This document shows positions 8,657 to 16,462 of a stretch of DNA of 64,000 nucleotides, one piece after another. The first letter of the stretch is position 1. Every line of letters starts with the position of its first letter. The stretch lies in assembly GCF_007362475.1 (NCBI RefSeq), contig NZ_CP041687.1, forward strand, positions 2,604,001-2,668,000. Reading direction: 5' to 3'. The position numbers and the translations under genes are program-made. Source of the stretch: Chryseobacterium sp. SNU WT5. GTDB taxonomy: Bacteria; Bacteroidota; Bacteroidia; Flavobacteriales; Weeksellaceae. The notes below the pieces were generated by a model, which did not search any database, was not told the DNA's origin, and saw only the letters and a list, made by a program, of their open reading frames with translations.

Positions 8657-8917
8657 ATAAACCTGCCCTTATCATTTACGATGTACAAAAAAGATCAGAG
8701 CAACATTAAAGCTGAATTAATTTTTTTTAGTGAGAAATAGCATGCCAATAACCTCTTTAATGCATTAGTTGATAAGTCTCTATCATGAATATGGTGTTTT
8801 TTTAAGTTGGGCGTTTTAAATTAGCATAATAATTGCAACACTGAAGGATAATTTGTCAAAAGTACTTCTGTTAGAGAAGGAATTGATAATAAATACAATT
8901 ATTAAATTAAAATTATT

Positions 8918-9346
8918 ATGAAAAAACAAACCTTATTTTTACTGGCATTAATTTCATTATTCTTGGTTTCTTGCATGTCCACAATGAAAGGTGACAGCAG
9001 TAAACTTTACAGCAATTCTTGGGAATTGGAATATATCACTGGGCCACGAATCGCATTTCAGGGTCTATATCCAGATGATAAGCCCATGATTAAATTTAAT
9101 GAAGATACCAAAACAGTAACCGGAACAACAAGTTGTAATGGTTATAATACAGAATATACAATGAAAGGGATGATGATGTCTTTCGCAACACCAAGTGCAA
9201 CTACGATGAGATATTGTGGCGAAGGAGAACAGGTTTTCCTAAAAACGATGAAAGAAGTTACCTCTTATAGAATAACTAATGACGGAAAATTAGAATTGTT
9301 GATGAATGATGTTACAATGATGAGATTTACAAAGTCAATGAAATAA
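8918..9346 (+). CDS. META-domain (HslJ-like) lipoprotein
   Basis: A 142-residue lipoprotein: signal MKKQTLFLLALISLFLVSC with Cys19 as the lipidation site. The remainder is one META domain, shown by NSWELEYITG near the start, the TGTTSCNGYN motif, and MRYCGEGEQVFLKTM. In E. coli the family includes HslJ, a heat-inducible outer-membrane lipoprotein linked to novobiocin tolerance; function here is unknown. The protein is unusually rich in methionine (more than ten). It is convergent with the SDR gene and shares a near-perfect bidirectional terminator. Confidence 0.82.
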   Translation: MKKQTLFLLALISLFLVSCMSTMKGDSSKLYSNSWELEYITGPRIAFQGLYPDDKPMIKFNEDTKTVTGTTSCNGYNTEYTMKGMMMSFATPSATTMRYCGEGEQVFLKTMKEVTSYRITNDGKLELLMNDVTMMRFTKSMK

Positions 9347-9358
9347 TAAATGGTAACA

Positions 9359-9402
9359 AAAACCAAAAAAGCAAGAAATTAATTTCTTGCTTTTTTGGTT
9401 TT
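9359..9402. terminator. Bidirectional intrinsic terminator
   Basis: A perfect inverted repeat of 22 bp per arm (9359-9380 with 9381-9402) with A- and T-rich ends, placed between convergent META and SDR genes. It lies 12 bp after one stop and 17 bp after the other. Confidence 0.92.
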
Positions 9403-9419
9403 ATATAGGTTTCAATAAT

Positions 9420-10406
9420 TTATTTCTTTTTCGATTTTGTAAGAAGGAATCCTACAGCAATTCCGGCAACCATCATCATCACTGTTTTGGTTTTTTTAGA
9501 AGGAATTGGCAGCGCTAATTCACCATAGATTCGCATTGGATCTTTTGATGCGTGTAAAACGTTACCATCGGTATTCGTATCGGCGTTTCGTTTCATTGCC
9601 ATTCTTAAAACTGCAGAAGCAGTGTTAATGATGGTGTTCGGAAACAAACCATACATGGTTTTCATTACTTTGGCGTAGCCATCTGTAATAATACTTTTTT
9701 TTGGATTTTTAGCTGCTTTGACCATGTGTGCGGCTAATGCACGTGGGTCTACAGAAAAAGGAGGAATTTTAAAATCTAACCCCGAATACTTGGCAGAATG
9801 TAGATTGCCTGTTGATCTTTGGATTGCAGGATATAATCCTACTACATGAATGTTGGGCTCGTTTGATAGTTCCCCCTGCAATCCTTCGACCATTCCTCGA
9901 ATTCCAAATTTGGTACTTGAGTAGGCAGTGGAATAGGGTGCAGGCATCCATCCTCCAATAGATACATTATTAATAAGAATTCCTCCCTGCTGTTTTTTAA
10001 ATATGGGAATGGCAGTATGTGCCCCATGTAAGTAACCAAGTAAGTTTGTTTTAACCACTTGATCCATTGTTTCTGCAGGAATATCCTCAAACTTTCCGCT
10101 AGCCATCACTCCTGCATTATTGATCCATATATCGATTCTGCCATTAAATTGCAAAGCCTGTTCTGCTAAATGCTTTACCTGCTCTATATCAGAAACATCA
10201 GTCTGAACTCCTAAAGCAATAACTCCTAAATCGTGACATAAAGAAACGGTCTTATCCAAACCCTCTTTACCTCTGGCAGCAACTACAATATTACAACCTT
10301 CCAAGGCAAATGCTTCTGCAGCGGCTCTTCCTACACCACTGGTTCCGCCCGTAATAACCACCGTTTTTCCTCGTAACTTTGCGTATTTTATTTCTTCGTT
10401 TTCCAT
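9420..10406 (-). CDS. SDR family oxidoreductase with C-terminal membrane anchor
   Basis: A 328-residue short-chain dehydrogenase/reductase. The cofactor motif TGGTSGVGRAA starts at residue 19, NNAG is in IDIWINNAGVMASG, and the catalytic set is the Ser of NNVSIGGWMP and YSSTK. The chain is about 70 residues longer than a classical SDR and ends in a hydrophobic helix (VMMMVAGIAVGFLLT) with a lysine-rich tip, so it is probably membrane-tethered with the active site in the cytoplasm. Substrate unknown. It is divergent from secDF across a 313-bp gap. Confidence 0.85.
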   Translation of the reverse strand: MENEEIKYAKLRGKTVVITGGTSGVGRAAAEAFALEGCNIVVAARGKEGLDKTVSLCHDLGVIALGVQTDVSDIEQVKHLAEQALQFNGRIDIWINNAGVMASGKFEDIPAETMDQVVKTNLLGYLHGAHTAIPIFKKQQGGILINNVSIGGWMPAPYSTAYSSTKFGIRGMVEGLQGELSNEPNIHVVGLYPAIQRSTGNLHSAKYSGLDFKIPPFSVDPRALAAHMVKAAKNPKKSIITDGYAKVMKTMYGLFPNTIINTASAVLRMAMKRNADTNTDGNVLHASKDPMRIYGELALPIPSKKTKTVMMMVAGIAVGFLLTKSKKK

Positions 10407-10719
10407 AATTATTTGAATGTGATTTGTTTAGTAAGTATCTTATATCAATTATTGTGCAATTCGCCTGTAATGTCTGATAGATACCATTATATCATAAAGC
10501 TATTCTAGACGATATAAAATAATAGGTAATACTTCGTTAGTTTAATTTGGTTAAATTCTTAAAGATAATGCACCTAAAAGTCTGACTTTTTATCGATAAT
10601 GAAGGGTGATCAAGGACATGTATTACTAAAATTTAAAAATCAGTTGTTAAATAATTCTTAATTATAGTCAAAATCATTATATTTGCCGACTATAATTTTA
10701 ATGTTGTAAACTATTAACA
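10407..10719. other. 313-bp divergent intergenic region
   Basis: AT-rich spacer between the SDR (minus) and secDF (plus). The only recognisable element is the secDF -7 box at 10678-10685. I see no RNA gene, repeat or small coding frame with supporting features. Confidence 0.5.
10678..10685 (+). promoter_or_regulatory. -7 promoter element of secDF
   Basis: TATATTTG fits TAnnTTTG, 34 bp upstream of the secDF ATG. A -33 TTG at correct spacing is not visible. Confidence 0.5.
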
Positions 10720-13647
10720 ATGCAAGGAAAAGGACTTATTACGCTAGTTGCGGTTATTCTGGGACTTATTTGTCTTAATGAATTGTTACCAACATGGTAT
10801 GCTGGTAAAATTGAGAGACAAGCCACTGCTATTTCGGGAGATAACCCCGTGAAATATCAGGAAGAAATGGCGCGACTTTCGAAAGATACTCTGAATCTCG
10901 GATTTACAAAATTGTATTATTCCAGAGCAAAAGAAAGAGAAATGAAGTTGGGTCTGGATCTAAAAGGAGGGATTAACGTTCTTTTGGAAATTAACCAAAG
11001 AGATTTGGTAAATGATTTAACGCAATATTCTACCAATCCAATTCTTCTGGAAGCACTGGAACGAACCGAAAAAGCACAGAAAACTGCTTCGGGAACTTAT
11101 ATCGATAATTTCTTTAAGGAATTCGATGCAGTAAATAAAGAAAAAGGAACCAACCTGAAACTTGCTGATCCCGAACTTTTCGGAAATACCAATCTTACGG
11201 AAATTAAATTCAATACCTCGGATGAGGAGGTTAGAAATATTATTCGACGAAAAATAAACGCTTCAGAAGGAGCTGCTTATGAAGTGATCAGAACACGTAT
11301 TGATAAAATGGGGGTAACCCAACCAAATGTTCAGCGTGTGCCAGGAACCGGAAGAATTTCTGTAGAAATGCCTGGTAGTAAAGATATCGACCGTGTAAAG
11401 AAAATGCTGGCAACTTCTGCGAAACTGCAGTTTTGGGAAGTGCAGACCGTTCAGGAAGTGATTCCTTACTTAGAGCAATTATCAACTATTGTTCCATTAA
11501 AAGCTGATTCTATTGGTGTTGCTAAAAATGCTAATTTAATGAATATGCTTCAGTTGAACTCTTTGAGATCAAGTGGAGTAGGAAACATTAAACTTTCAGA
11601 TACGGCGGCTATAAATAAAATTTTAAATTCTAAAATTGCAAAAGACCTTCGCCCTGCGAACATTAAATATACCCATTTCATGTGGGGTTACAAGCCGGAA
11701 TCTACCGATCCAAATAATTTAGTTCTTTATGCAATTCGTGGAAACATCAACCAAAAAGCGCCGGTTGACGGTGCAGTTGAATCTGCGAGAGTAAACTATG
11801 ACGAACTTGGTAGAGTTGTAGTAGACATGCAAATGGACTCTAAAGGTTCTAAAGAGTGGAAAGCAATGACCGCTAAAAACGTGAACAAATCCGTAGCCGT
11901 TACTTTGGACAATGTAGTTTATACTGCACCAAATGTGGTTAACGAAATTCCAAACGGTATGACACAGATCTCCGGAAACTTTTCTCAGGAAGAAGCGCAG
12001 GATTTAGTAAATGTTCTTGGTGCAGGTAAACTTCCTGCAAGTGCCAAAATCGTTCAGGCAGATGTTGTAGGACCTTCATTAGGACAACAATCAATTGATG
12101 CGGGTATGCTTTCATTCTTAATCGCTTTCTTGGTTATCGTTGCCTATATCATTTTCTACTACGGTGGTGCTGGAGTTTATGCAGTAATCGCCATGGTGAT
12201 CAACTTGTTTTACATCTTCGGAATCATGGATTCTGTAGATGCTACTTTAACTTTGCCTGGTATCGCAGGTATTGTGCTCTCGATGGCGATGGCGGTGGAT
12301 ACCAACGTAATTATTTATGAACGGACCAAAGAAGAACTCTTCGCGGGTAAAAATATTCTGGAAGCCTACAAAGACGGTTTCAAACATGCACTTTCTGCAA
12401 TTATTGATGGTCACTCAACAACGATTTTGACTGCAATTGTTTTGTATATTTTCGGAACAGGACCAATTAAAGGATTTGCGGTAACATTGGTCATCGGTAT
12501 TTTGATGACTTTCTTTACTTCTGTATTGTTATCAAGAGTGATGATTTTCTCTAGATTGAATAAAGGTAAAGGACTTTCAGTTTGGACGCCTTTAACAAAA
12601 AATTTATTCAGAAATGTTTGGATTGATTTTATTGGAAAAAGAAAATATGCCTACATGATCTCTGCTTTCTTAACAGTAGCCAGTATCATTTCAATCTATG
12701 TAAACGGATTCAAATATGGTATTGACTTTACGGGTGGTAGAAACTACGTCGTGAAATTCGATAAGCCTATTGATGCTGATAAAACAGAAAAAGACTTGAT
12801 CAAAATGTTTGCGACCGAAGATGGTAAATTATCTGCAGTCGAGGCCAAAACCTTTGGAACAGGTAATCAACTGAAAATATCTACAGATTACTTAATTAAT
12901 GACGAATCATTAAAAGCCGATCAAACAATTGAGCAGAAATTATATGATGGTTTAAAATCCAATCTTCCAGCAGGACTTACTTTACAACAATTTAAAGCTG
13001 CAGATGAATCTCACGCTGGAATTATATCTTCTACGAAAGTAGGACCAACCGTAGCAGATGATATTCAGAGAGGGGGTATGTTCGCCGTAATTGCGGCCTT
13101 AGCAGGGATTTTCCTTTACATCTTAATAAGGTTTACCAAATGGCAATTCTCCTTGGGAGCGGTTGTAGGACTGGCACATGATGCCATAATTATTCTGGGG
13201 GTTTATTCCTTACTGCATAAATACATGCCGTTTAATATGGAAATTAATCAGGATTTTATTGCTGCGATTCTAACCGTTCTCGGTTATTCCATTAATGATA
13301 CCGTGATTGTATTTGACCGGATCCGGGAATATCTAAGAGAGAAGAAATCACTAACGTTGGCAGGATTATTTGATGATTCTATTTCCAGTACTTTAGGTAG
13401 AACGTTTAATACCTCATTTACAACCATCTTGGTAATCTTAGCCATCTTTATATTTGGTGGGGAAAACCTAAGAGGATTTATGTTTGCCTTATTACTTGGT
13501 ATTGCTTTTGGTACGTATTCATCCATATTTGTTTCTTCGGCAATCGCTTACGATTTCTTAAAAGGAAAGGGAAAAGAATCTGAAGAAAAATTACATGGCA
13601 GAACATCCGTAGATGTAGAAGTAATTGACAAAAGAACTAAAAAGTAA
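10720..13647 (+). CDS. secDF: Protein translocase subunit SecDF (fused)
   Basis: A 975-residue fusion of SecD and SecF, the proton-driven RND-type accessory of SecYEG that helps pull proteins across the membrane. The SecD part has LGLDLKGG (about 76-83), a large periplasmic region, and TM4 with AMAVDTNVIIYERTKEEL. The SecF part starts near 645, with GIDFTGGRNYV and the matching VIVFDRIREYLREKK. Twelve membrane segments are expected. The fusion is normal in Bacteroidota. It ends at an intrinsic terminator and is followed by a copy of the GC-rich intergenic repeat. Confidence 0.96.
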   Translation: MQGKGLITLVAVILGLICLNELLPTWYAGKIERQATAISGDNPVKYQEEMARLSKDTLNLGFTKLYYSRAKEREMKLGLDLKGGINVLLEINQRDLVNDLTQYSTNPILLEALERTEKAQKTASGTYIDNFFKEFDAVNKEKGTNLKLADPELFGNTNLTEIKFNTSDEEVRNIIRRKINASEGAAYEVIRTRIDKMGVTQPNVQRVPGTGRISVEMPGSKDIDRVKKMLATSAKLQFWEVQTVQEVIPYLEQLSTIVPLKADSIGVAKNANLMNMLQLNSLRSSGVGNIKLSDTAAINKILNSKIAKDLRPANIKYTHFMWGYKPESTDPNNLVLYAIRGNINQKAPVDGAVESARVNYDELGRVVVDMQMDSKGSKEWKAMTAKNVNKSVAVTLDNVVYTAPNVVNEIPNGMTQISGNFSQEEAQDLVNVLGAGKLPASAKIVQADVVGPSLGQQSIDAGMLSFLIAFLVIVAYIIFYYGGAGVYAVIAMVINLFYIFGIMDSVDATLTLPGIAGIVLSMAMAVDTNVIIYERTKEELFAGKNILEAYKDGFKHALSAIIDGHSTTILTAIVLYIFGTGPIKGFAVTLVIGILMTFFTSVLLSRVMIFSRLNKGKGLSVWTPLTKNLFRNVWIDFIGKRKYAYMISAFLTVASIISIYVNGFKYGIDFTGGRNYVVKFDKPIDADKTEKDLIKMFATEDGKLSAVEAKTFGTGNQLKISTDYLINDESLKADQTIEQKLYDGLKSNLPAGLTLQQFKAADESHAGIISSTKVGPTVADDIQRGGMFAVIAALAGIFLYILIRFTKWQFSLGAVVGLAHDAIIILGVYSLLHKYMPFNMEINQDFIAAILTVLGYSINDTVIVFDRIREYLREKKSLTLAGLFDDSISSTLGRTFNTSFTTILVILAIFIFGGENLRGFMFALLLGIAFGTYSSIFVSSAIAYDFLKGKGKESEEKLHGRTSVDVEVIDKRTKK

Positions 13648-13662
13648 TTATTTTAAATAATA

Positions 13663-13695
13663 CGAAATGTCCTTCTAAAGAGGGACATTTTTTCG
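13663..13695 (+). terminator. Intrinsic terminator of secDF
   Basis: Stem AAATGTCCTTC/GAGGGACATTT with one mismatch, a short TAAA loop and a following T-run, 16 bp after the secDF stop. Confidence 0.85.
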
Positions 13696-14085
13696 TTTAA
13701 GATTTTAGTCCAGTCGTTTTTATTTGGCAGCTTGATCCGCCTTCCGCTCCCGCTTTTTCTGTTTCACGCCGTTCCACAAAAAAGAGCTCCGCTCAAGTCG
13801 GGCTGCAAACCAGGCTTTCAAACAAAATCATTCAATAAAACAATATTTTTTTTTTCAATATAAAGAGCGATTCAACAAAATGTGAAATTTCCCACCACAA
13901 TTTCACTAGCCAAAATCTATTCTTTTATCTGTCCTGCAGATGGTACAGTTAGTCTGGTTTTGGAATAAATATTGATAAGAATTCGTCTTTACCAGGAGTA
14001 GATTTAGTGATCATCTAAAAACTGCAACAAAACACCTAAGAAGGTCTTTTTAAAAACCGACCAAAAAACTATCTTTACAGTCGCC
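13696..14085. other. 390-bp intergenic region between secDF and the MFS gene
   Basis: It contains copy A of the GC-rich interspersed repeat (13725-13818, listed separately). After that is an AT-rich stretch with nothing recognisable except a TATCTTTA sequence at 14070-14077, a plausible imperfect -7 box just before the MFS start codon. Confidence 0.5.
13725..13818 (+). repeat. Interspersed GC-rich intergenic repeat, copy A
   Basis: About 94 bp, markedly richer in G+C than its surroundings. Shared blocks are AGCTTGATCC, then CTTCCGCTCCCGCTTTTT, a TGTTTC block, CACAAAAAAGAGCTCCGCTC and AAGTCGGGCTGCA. The same blocks in the same order and orientation recur at 31938-32034 and, in longer form, at 44701-44815. 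It carries short inverted ends (GCAGC near the start, GGCTGC near the end). All three copies lie downstream of a plus-strand stop codon. Strand given follows the shared orientation. Confidence 0.8.
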
Positions 14086-15309
14086 ATGAAAAAAAAGCAA
14101 AAATCTGCCGCAGTCGGTTTTATTTTTATTACGCTCCTGATCGATATTACCGGGTGGGGAATTGTGATACCTGTTATTCCAAAACTGATTGAAGAACTTA
14201 TTGGCAGTACCGATCTAAGTGTTGCTGCACAGTATGGTGGCTGGATCAGTTTCGCTTATGCGGGAACGCAGTTTATTTTTGCTTCTGTTTTAGGAGGACT
14301 TAGTGACAAATTTGGTCGTCGGCCAATTATTCTGTTTTCATTATTGGGATTCTCCATTAATTTTTTTATTCAAGCAATAGCTCCAACAATCTTTTGGCTC
14401 TTTGTCGGGCGTATTTTTTCTGGCATTACCGGTGCCAGTATCACCACAGCCAGTGCTTATATTGCAGACATTTCTAATGATGAAGACCGTGCGAAAAACT
14501 TTGGTATGATTGGAGCCGCTTTTGGTGTAGGATTTATAGTAGGGCCTGTAATTGGTGGTTTCTTGGGCCAATACGGCGCGCGCGTACCATTTTATGCAGC
14601 TTCTATATTGTGTTTAGTTAACTTTTTATATGGTTATTTTATCCTTCCAGAAAGCCTTGACAAAGAACACCGTCGGCCTTTCGATTGGAGGCGTGCAAAC
14701 CCGATTGGTTCTTTAATGCAACTTCGTAAGCACCCCGAGATTTTAGGGCTAATTTCAACTTTGGTTCTGGTTTACATCGCCGGTCATGCGGTGCAGACCA
14801 ACTGGACTTTCTTCACCATGTATAAATTTGGCTGGAGCGAAAAAGTAGTTGGACTTTCCTTAGGGGTCGTGGGCTTGATGGCGGCATTCGTGCAGGGTTA
14901 TTTGATCCGGTTAATACAACCCAGACTGGGTAATGAAAGAACCATCGTTTACGGATTATCGCTTTATGCGGTCGGAATGATTCTCTTTGCTTTCGCCAGT
15001 GAAAGTTGGATGATGTTTGCATTTCTGGTTCCTTACGGTTTAGGTGGTATTGCAGGTCCAGCATTACAATCCGTAATATCTGCGCAGGTTCCAAAAAACG
15101 AACAGGGAGAATTGCAGGGAGCCTTGGCAAGTTTGATCAGTTTTACTGCAATTATAGGTCCTCCGTTAATGACAAATACGTTTTATTATTTTACACATGA
15201 TTCTGCTCCGTTCAAATTTGCAGGAGCACCATTTTTCCTTGGATTTGTCTTGATGGCAATCAGTGTGCTTTTGGTTTATCGGCTTTTCCCCAGAAAAAAG
15301 AATCTGTAA
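14086..15309 (+). CDS. MFS transporter, TCR/Tet-type
   Basis: A 407-residue 12-helix major facilitator protein, a proton antiporter in the inner membrane. Motif A is [14 protein letters not shown] (about 71-84) and the motif C region includes [16 protein letters not shown], both typical of DHA1 drug exporters. The sequence resembles the TCR/Tet group (starting with [16 protein letters not shown]), but chromosomal Bacteroidota members are common and resistance to tetracycline should not be inferred. No tetR-like regulator is adjacent. The gene is flanked by long spacers and looks monocistronic. Confidence 0.88.
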   Translation: MKKKQKSAAVGFIFITLLIDITGWGIVIPVIPKLIEELIGSTDLSVAAQYGGWISFAYAGTQFIFASVLGGLSDKFGRRPIILFSLLGFSINFFIQAIAPTIFWLFVGRIFSGITGASITTASAYIADISNDEDRAKNFGMIGAAFGVGFIVGPVIGGFLGQYGARVPFYAASILCLVNFLYGYFILPESLDKEHRRPFDWRRANPIGSLMQLRKHPEILGLISTLVLVYIAGHAVQTNWTFFTMYKFGWSEKVVGLSLGVVGLMAAFVQGYLIRLIQPRLGNERTIVYGLSLYAVGMILFAFASESWMMFAFLVPYGLGGIAGPALQSVISAQVPKNEQGELQGALASLISFTAIIGPPLMTNTFYYFTHDSAPFKFAGAPFFLGFVLMAISVLLVYRLFPRKKNL

Positions 15310-15472
15310 GAATGGATTCAAAAATGGAAAAAGTGTAAATTCTGATTAGCCATTATTTTACTTTCAACTAATTTTATGGTAAAAAATGGTCTTGGCTATT
15401 TCAAACAAACTTTTAAGAAGAATTTAATTTAAAAATGAAAATCCATAACATAATCTTTTGTAATTTTACGAC

Positions 15473-15796
15473 ATGGAATTAAGTCTAGGTGAAATGTTGT
15501 TGATTGCTGTAGCAATCGTAGTCTTGTTTGGTCCTGACAAATTGCCGCAGATTGCGCGCGATTTAGGACAGGGAGTGCGCAAAATGCGTGGCGCCATGGA
15601 AGATGTGAAAACCGAAATTCTAAAAGAAACCGATAATCCAATATCTGAAATCAAGAGGGAAATCGACAAAGTTAAGCAGGCTGCGCAGGATTTTAATCCT
15701 ATGGCAGATCTTGACAAGCAAAAATTTATTCAAGAGGATCAGCCCAAAGTTAATATGGCAGAAAATGATTCTCATGAAGGACCGGTAAGTCGTTAA
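15473..15796 (+). CDS. tatA: Twin-arginine translocase subunit TatA/TatB family
   Basis: A 107-residue TatA-type protein that forms the variable pore for folded twin-arginine substrates. It has the short N-terminal membrane helix (about 5-20), the FGPDKLPQIARDLGQGVRKM hinge and amphipathic helix, and an acidic/basic tail. The length lies between TatA and TatB; with no tatC or second tatA in the window the exact role is not fixed. A TAATTTTA box ends four bases before the ATG, hinting at a leaderless message. The PAP2 gene follows with one base between stop and ATG. Confidence 0.9.
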   Translation: MELSLGEMLLIAVAIVVLFGPDKLPQIARDLGQGVRKMRGAMEDVKTEILKETDNPISEIKREIDKVKQAAQDFNPMADLDKQKFIQEDQPKVNMAENDSHEGPVSR

Positions 15797-15797
15797 A

Positions 15798-16358
15798 ATG
15801 GACGAATTTATTCAGGAAGACAAAAGTGTATTTCTTTTTCTCAATAATCTGGGAAGTCAGTCTTTTGACCAATTTTGGATTTTAATCTCCTCTACATGGA
15901 TATGGATTCCGCTTTACGTGATTTTTCTTTTTTTACTATTTAAAAACTTCAAACCTCGGAGTTTATTTTTTATTATAATCTTTATTGCATTGGGAGTTAC
16001 AGTATCGGACCAATTAGCAAGTATTTTTAAAACAGGTATTGCCCGTTATCGGCCTTGTCATGATGAAACACTGATGGCAATAATGCGATCTGTAAAATGT
16101 GGAGGCCAATTCGGGTTTTACTCCGGTCACGCTTCCAATACTTTCTTTATTGCTAATTTTATGAGTTTGTTACTCTACAAAAAATACAAATGGTTGCCTT
16201 ACTTTCTATTCATTTGGGCAGCAGTTGTTTCTTACAGCCGTATTTATTTAGGGGTACATTTTCCCTTTGATATTTTAATGGGTGCTGCCATGGGATTCTT
16301 GATCGGGGGTTTTTTCGCCACTCTTGCTTTAAAGGTAATATATAAACAGAATAATTAA
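15798..16358 (+). CDS. PAP2-family membrane phosphatase
   Basis: A 186-residue integral membrane phosphatase of the PAP2 superfamily (lipid phosphate or undecaprenyl diphosphate phosphatases). All three signature segments are present: KTGIARYRP (KX6RP), YSGHASN (PSGH type, Tyr replacing Pro) and SRIYLGVHFPFDI (SRX5HX3D). Several transmembrane helices surround them. It is tightly coupled to tatA. The likely substrate is a polyprenyl diphosphate or phosphatidyl phosphate at the periplasmic face, not distinguishable here. Confidence 0.88.
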   Translation: MDEFIQEDKSVFLFLNNLGSQSFDQFWILISSTWIWIPLYVIFLFLLFKNFKPRSLFFIIIFIALGVTVSDQLASIFKTGIARYRPCHDETLMAIMRSVKCGGQFGFYSGHASNTFFIANFMSLLLYKKYKWLPYFLFIWAAVVSYSRIYLGVHFPFDILMGAAMGFLIGGFFATLALKVIYKQNN

Positions 16359-16449
16359 AATTCTGCACTTCTTTCTTTAAGTTTTATCTGAGGTGGTTGA
16401 ACTTCTGTCAAAATGTAGGTTGACGGCGTGACTGCTTCTATCTTTTTTA

Positions 16450-16457
16450 TATCTTTG
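16450..16457 (+). promoter_or_regulatory. -7 promoter element of polA
   Basis: TATCTTTG, ending five bases before the polA ATG. A transcript starting about six bases downstream would be leaderless or nearly so. No TTG at 19-20 bp upstream. Confidence 0.45.
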
Positions 16458-16462
16458 CTTCT

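Noticed and set aside
8657-8917. Small RNA gene between the TonB-like domain protein and the META lipoprotein
   Set aside because: The 261-bp gap has no convincing hairpin with a T-run, promoter or conserved RNA motif.
14086-15309. MFS gene as a tetracycline-resistance determinant
   Set aside because: The similarity to TetA-type exporters is at the family level; there is no tetR, no mobile context, and base composition matches the neighbours.
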